A stretch of 64,000 nt of DNA from Amphirosellinia nigrospora (taxonomy: Eukaryota > Ascomycota > Sordariomycetes > Xylariales > Xylariaceae). Every line of letters starts with the position of its first letter. The first letter of the stretch is position 1. Under the pieces are notes generated by a model. That model worked only from the letters and a program-made list of their open reading frames with translations, was not told the DNA's origin and ran no database searches. Position numbers and translations under genes: made by a program. The stretch lies in the NCBI GenBank assembly GCA_004123355.1, contig SCHM01000003.1, forward strand, positions 1,550,001 through 1,614,000, read 5' to 3'. This document shows positions 59,895-64,000 of the stretch, one piece after another.

Positions 59895-62432
59895 TCAGAA
59901 AGTCTCCATTGCTCGAAGGCAGCGTCCAGTTGCTCGTCTCGTTGGCAAAAAGACTTGAATATTGAGGGCTGGTAGCACCCAACGCTTCCCATTAGATGGC
60001 AGAGCAAAGTTGGGAGAGGATTGGCTCAGATCGTTGCTCGGAATCGATACTGGCGTTCCAGGTTCATTTTCATTGAAGTGATGTTTCGGATAGACTGACA
60101 TCTCGGCGGCATCATTCAAAAAGTTGTCTAGAACGCCATTGAATGACGGCTGGGTAGCAGTCTGTGCGCTGACGCCATCTGCATCGACAGTGTCAATTGG
60201 ACGAGAATTTGTCTCTCGATTTTCTGTAGTAGAATCCTGGCCAGAGGTATCCTTCGGGATGATGGCTTTCGAAGTGACGTTGATAACACCGAAAAACGGG
60301 ATAGTCAGTTGAATACTTGCATCTACGCTTGACGGTGAAAGGCAGGGAGGCCCCTCTGGCTGGTCTTGACGCATGGAGTGATTATATGATTCTTCTTCCA
60401 TTGCCAAGAGGCGCCGAAGCAGACTTGAACATGACACGTTCGTCTCGTCGGCTGCCAACCGACTAGCATCTCCCATGTTCATCTGAGCCTGCTCAACGAG
60501 CGCACAATCACATGGTCGTTGATGTGTCAGCAACCCCTCCGTCGTGCCCATAGGGGCGCTATGTCGCTGGCTTTTTTCGATGTGCGCTATCAGAAGCGCT
60601 ATTGCCGCCATTAGCCCAAAGAAATCCATGGTGCGACAGGAAAAGGCAATGCGATTGAAGCTGTGAAACATGATGAGGCGCGAGAGTATTTCGCGAGACG
60701 AGTTGACGCACGTCACCCGCGAGTACTCATACTGCTGACCACCTTGAGAAGACCGTAGCATATATGGTAAGTGCAAGTGTACGAGGAGGCTGTGATGGAG
60801 TAGTTGATGAAAGAGTTGTCGCATGTACCAAAACAACGTGGTGGGCTGATGAGCCCCAGCCGCTAGGTTCGGAGCGAGCCACCAGCCTGATGGCATGTCT
60901 CTAGAAGCGATCTGTAGCCGCTCATCTAGTTCCCCTGTTAAAGCGTAATCATCTTCTTTTGGATCTGTCTGGTTGCGCTCGAGAAGCCGGCATGCGATCA
61001 CGCAGTGTATGCGATCGAGCCGTCCCATAGGGGTATCGCTTGCAAGCATCACATCAGATGCCATGGTTTGATCAAGTGTGCTTTGTGGCACGCCCAACAT
61101 GAGACAGAGGTACCTCTCATGAGCAACCATTCGAAACCACATGAGATCTGGATAGGCCCTGGTCTGGCGACTGACGACCGTACATCGTGCGTTCCCTTTT
61201 CGGTGAAACCCCATGATTTGAGCGATAGTTATGGCTCGCCGGACTATTATCAAGGCTTTCTGTAAGTTCCCGTTGTGGGCATGGTACCAGCTCTCCATGA
61301 TGAGGCAGTCCAGTCCTTCGATGCTGTCGACTAGTCCATCTTTAGCTGTAACCATCTCATTAGCAATCTCTACCAAGCTGTCCCTCATCTCATCGGGTGC
61401 TTTTGATAGTTCTTTGATCTCTTGGTGAAATTGAGGGTGGAGGTGCTGTAATGAGGTAGCGAGGTAGAGCATATGCCTAGCTATCAGGATTGGATGCGCC
61501 CCCGGGCCCGGTCTCTCGAACATGCTATCAATAGACCTCGTGTCGTCGAGATGACTGTATGGCACTGTTTGCATTTGATAAAACATGGAAGACGTGCTAC
61601 TAGATGCTTTGGCTATCATATGAACGTCCTCTTCCGATGGCAGATACTGGAGTAGTGTCTGCGAGAGTCTTTCATGCTCCGACGCATTCGCTAGCGAAAC
61701 TCGAGGCGCCCGAGACGGCGAACCACCCTGGTCTCGGGCAAGGACTTGAAAGTTGGGTGCACGCACATCCTAGCACCCATTCACATTCAGTATCATTCGT
61801 TACACGGCCGCGGTCTTCTGTCTCGTACTTACAGGCAAGACGCCGGGCGACGGTTCACAATCGGAGGGCCTGAACGTGCGCGAAGTCGCAGGCTCCAGGG
61901 CATGACTTCCCTGCCGATTCTCGTTCCTTGGCGAAGAGGCGGAATGACGTGTTGTTGAATGGGCCGGTATCTCTCTCAACAGCTGATCGACGAGTGTTTC
62001 GACCCGGACGACGCGATCGCCCATCTGCAAACTCCGGTCGAGAGACGTCGTCATCACTTCCGGATGCTCTTGGCCAACGCATCGCGCACCACGCCTTGTG
62101 CATCGCATGCACGTCTCATCGGTCGGCGACCTGAAAATACATTTGATTTTGCGATGTTTGCACTCCCAGCAGCTTTTTGTACCCTTCCGTACTTTTCGCC
62201 TGGGACGGGGAGAAGGCAATACTGGTAGTATGTCGCCGGCTTCGGAAGCCGCAGCAACTGGCTCGGAAGGGCCATGAAAAAGTGAAATCCCCGCAAGCCC
62301 GGGATAACTATTGTAGACCCGGATAGTCCAATTGCGATTGGGGTCTGTCGTCGGTGCCGTACGTCGACTCGCTCTCGACCTACAAAAATCGATGCTTTGG
62401 GTAAGCTCTTCGGGCGGCAAGTGGAGCTCCAT
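59895..62432 (-). CDS. Zn2Cys6 transcription factor (824 aa)
   Basis: A nuclear regulator with exons 62432-61833 and 61769-59895 and a 63-nt intron (GTAAGTAC...CTAG). The spliced frame is clean over 825 codons. The binuclear zinc cluster is C-x2-C-x6-C-x9-C-x2-C-x6-C at about residues 88-118 (KSCWECKHRKIKC, ETCMRCTRRGARC), preceded by a basic stretch (RPRRKVRKGTK) and followed by a short coiled linker (MGDRVVRVETLVDQLL). A fungal-specific transcription factor (MHR) domain fills the middle, with LDCLIMESWYHAHNGNLQKA, IVRRAITIAQIMGFHRK and MWFRMVAHERYLCLMLGVPQ. The C-terminus is acidic and Ser-rich. The first in-frame ATG is at 62432; the open frame upstream of it has no ATG. It is divergent from the epoxide hydrolase and convergent with the MFS gene, so it may regulate one or both. 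Confidence 0.88.
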
Positions 62433-62758
62433 CTTGGCCGCGAACTCGGCGGAAGAATTGTCCAGCGCCACAAGGGATTTCCTAGGCCCGGGGTACCATC
62501 TGACAAGTACCTCATAGGTACAACACAATACGGCGACCGTGATCTCGGAGGACAATTACTTCCTTATCCACGCTTTCACACATCAACGCAAATGGTTCGA
62601 CAAAATATAAATATACTGATCCCGCCAAAGATTCGAGCAGCTATGGCATCAGAGAACCTACACGCATCTCATTTCCTAGATTTCAAGATTGCTCGATTTC
62701 TTGATTCCGGTCATAAGTCAGCCATCACCATCTACTTAGTGTGAACCGTACCGCCACC
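62433..62758. promoter_or_regulatory. shared bidirectional promoter of the Zn2Cys6 and epoxide hydrolase genes
   Basis: Only about 326 bases separate the two divergent start codons. No clear TATA box was seen, but there are CGG triplets on both strands (for example CGG/CCG at about 62530-62550) of the kind Zn2Cys6 proteins bind, and an AT-rich patch (ATATAAATATAC near 62604-62615). Co-regulation is inference from the layout. Confidence 0.45.
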
Positions 62759-64000
62759 ATGGCCTCCAAGTTTGGTGTCATTCCAAACAACATTCCAACA
62801 AACCCAGAGCCTTTCACTTTGCACGTCGCCGAGGAAGACCTCGTCGCCTTCGGGGATTTATTGCGACTGTCCAAGATTGGGCCTGCGACCTGGTGGAATC
62901 AGCAGAATGATCCTCAGTATGGAGTCTCTCGCCAGTGGCTGATCGAAGCGAAAGAGGCTTGGCTCAAAAGCTTCGACTGGCGCAAACATGAGAACTACAT
63001 CAACAGCTTCCCAAACTTCAAACTTCCCGTCTCAGACCCTGAAGCAGGTCGTGTCGATGTCCATTTCGCCGCCCTGTTCTCGGCAAAGAAGGATGCTATA
63101 CCTCTTCTGTTTCTGGTGAGTGCTTACATAGACATCCTGCGCGACTGATTCTTCCTCGGTCATCCGCTTGGGACGTGAGTGTTGACCTTTTCTGCAGTGA
63201 GTAAATGGTATCCCGACTCTTATACAAAGTCTCCGGCACCTGCAGAGGAATGTTGCCGATAATACAACTAACATGCGATGTTTGTTGCTTCCAGGCATGG
63301 GTTTCCCTCCTCCTTCGTAGAGTTTCTACCAATGCTGGAGTTGCTCGTCGGCAAGTACACGCCCGAGACCTTGCCGTACCACGTTTTAGTGCCCTCTTTA
63401 CCGGACTATGGGCTCTCCCGTCGCGCGAACCAGCAAGCCGAGATGACTCTGACCCAGGCTGCCCGGATCATGAACCAGTTAATGCTGGACCTCGGGTTCG
63501 GCCAGGGATACGTAGTACAGGGTGGCGATCTTGGTAGTATGCTTTCCCGCATCATGTCTGTCGAATATGAGTCATGCAAAGCTTTCCATGGTACGTGAAC
63601 GAGCCGCAACATTAGCCACTATCTTTGGGCCGTCTCTGACACGATATAGTCAACATGCTCGTGGCGGACCCTGCTCTAAAATCCCCGTCCCCGGACTTGC
63701 TGTCGCCAGAAGAATCCCAGATCATCCAGCGCACCGAGGCTTGGCGCCAGACAGGCCTCGCATATGCACTTGAGCATGGCACTCGCCCAGCCACGGTTGG
63801 CTTGGCTATGTCAGCTAGCCCACTCGCCATGCTTGCCTGGTAAGTGTAGCCATAGATAATGTGTGATACGGCCGAACGTCAGCTGATGACGAACATCTAG
63901 GATCGGCGAGAAGCTGCTGGAATGGACCGACCCGCGTCATCAATTCTCCTTGGATACCATCCTAGGCATGGTCAGCTTCTATTGGTTTACCGAGACCTTC
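62759..64000 (+). CDS. epoxide hydrolase (alpha/beta hydrolase), 3' end beyond window
   Basis: Hydrolyses epoxides to diols. Exons are 62759-63115, about 63296-63590, 63650-63839 and from 63901 onward (introns of 179-180, 59 and 61 nt). The epoxide-hydrolase N-terminal lid domain is clear: FTLHVAEEDLVAFGDLLRLS, KIGPATWWNQQ, the YGVSRQWLIEAKEAWLKSFDW stretch and FPNFKLPVSDPEAG. The alpha/beta core follows: the oxyanion motif HGFP, FVEFLPMLELLVGKYTPETL, YHVLVPSLPDYGLS and the nucleophile Asp in VVQGGDLGSMLSRIM. The later Tyr, Glu and His of the active site lie outside the window. The exon 1/2 junction (FL|HGFP) needs one extra base removed at the acceptor (63292-63296). This is the microsomal-type fungal epoxide hydrolase family, which acts on xenobiotics or in secondary metabolism; its neighbours (regulator, MFS pump) fit either. 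Confidence 0.88.

Noticed and set aside
1-64000. prokaryotic operons, CRISPR arrays, phage
   Set aside because: Intron-rich eukaryotic genes throughout; no spaced repeats or bacterial ribosome-binding patterns.

Overview
The window is nuclear DNA of a filamentous ascomycete (Pezizomycotina, most likely Sordariomycetes). The support is: many short introns (about 49-151 nt) with GTRAGT-type donors and CTAAC-like branch sites; a solitary dispersed 5S rRNA gene of the Neurospora kind; and typical fungal genes such as a Zn2Cys6 regulator, a beta-1,6-glucanase, a Vip1-like RRM protein and a protein of the group usually labelled 'vegetative cell wall protein gp1'. No prokaryotic features, CRISPR arrays or convincing tRNA genes are present.

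Layout. 0-12 kb: C-terminal scrap of an unknown protein, a heavily damaged ABC1/UbiB-type mitochondrial kinase gene, two secreted proteins, an orphan and a secreted GH5 beta-1,6-glucanase. 14.5-20 kb: a dynamin-related GTPase, a glutathione S-transferase and a SprT-like zinc metalloprotein. 20-30 kb: almost empty of genes, with one possible cysteine-rich exon. 30.3-31.6 kb: the gp1-type protein, isolated between two gene-poor stretches. 38 kb: 5S rRNA. 39-48 kb: a block rich in secreted proteins (a six-exon beta-sandwich-like protein, a GPI-anchored Ser/Thr-rich protein, an RNase T1-like protein, a six-cysteine small secreted protein) with a DUF3632-like protein among them. 49.9-57 kb: an ATR1-like MFS exporter, the Vip1-like protein, a 73-residue conserved protein and a coiled-coil protein. 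58-64 kb: an MFS transporter, a Zn2Cys6 regulator and a divergently transcribed epoxide hydrolase (cut by the window end), which looks like a small efflux/detoxification or metabolite cluster.

A strong cross-cutting observation is that most genes need one to three single-base corrections, mostly next to short homopolymers, to read through. Splice sites and codon phase are otherwise intact, and once the correction is allowed the exon lengths sum to a multiple of three. This looks more like consensus error than genuine gene decay. The exception is the ABC1 gene, which has about ten breaks. Four genes (GPI protein, DUF3632-like, six-cysteine protein, Zn2Cys6 regulator) read cleanly once spliced.

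Functional names rest on motif and family recognition from memory; no database search was run.
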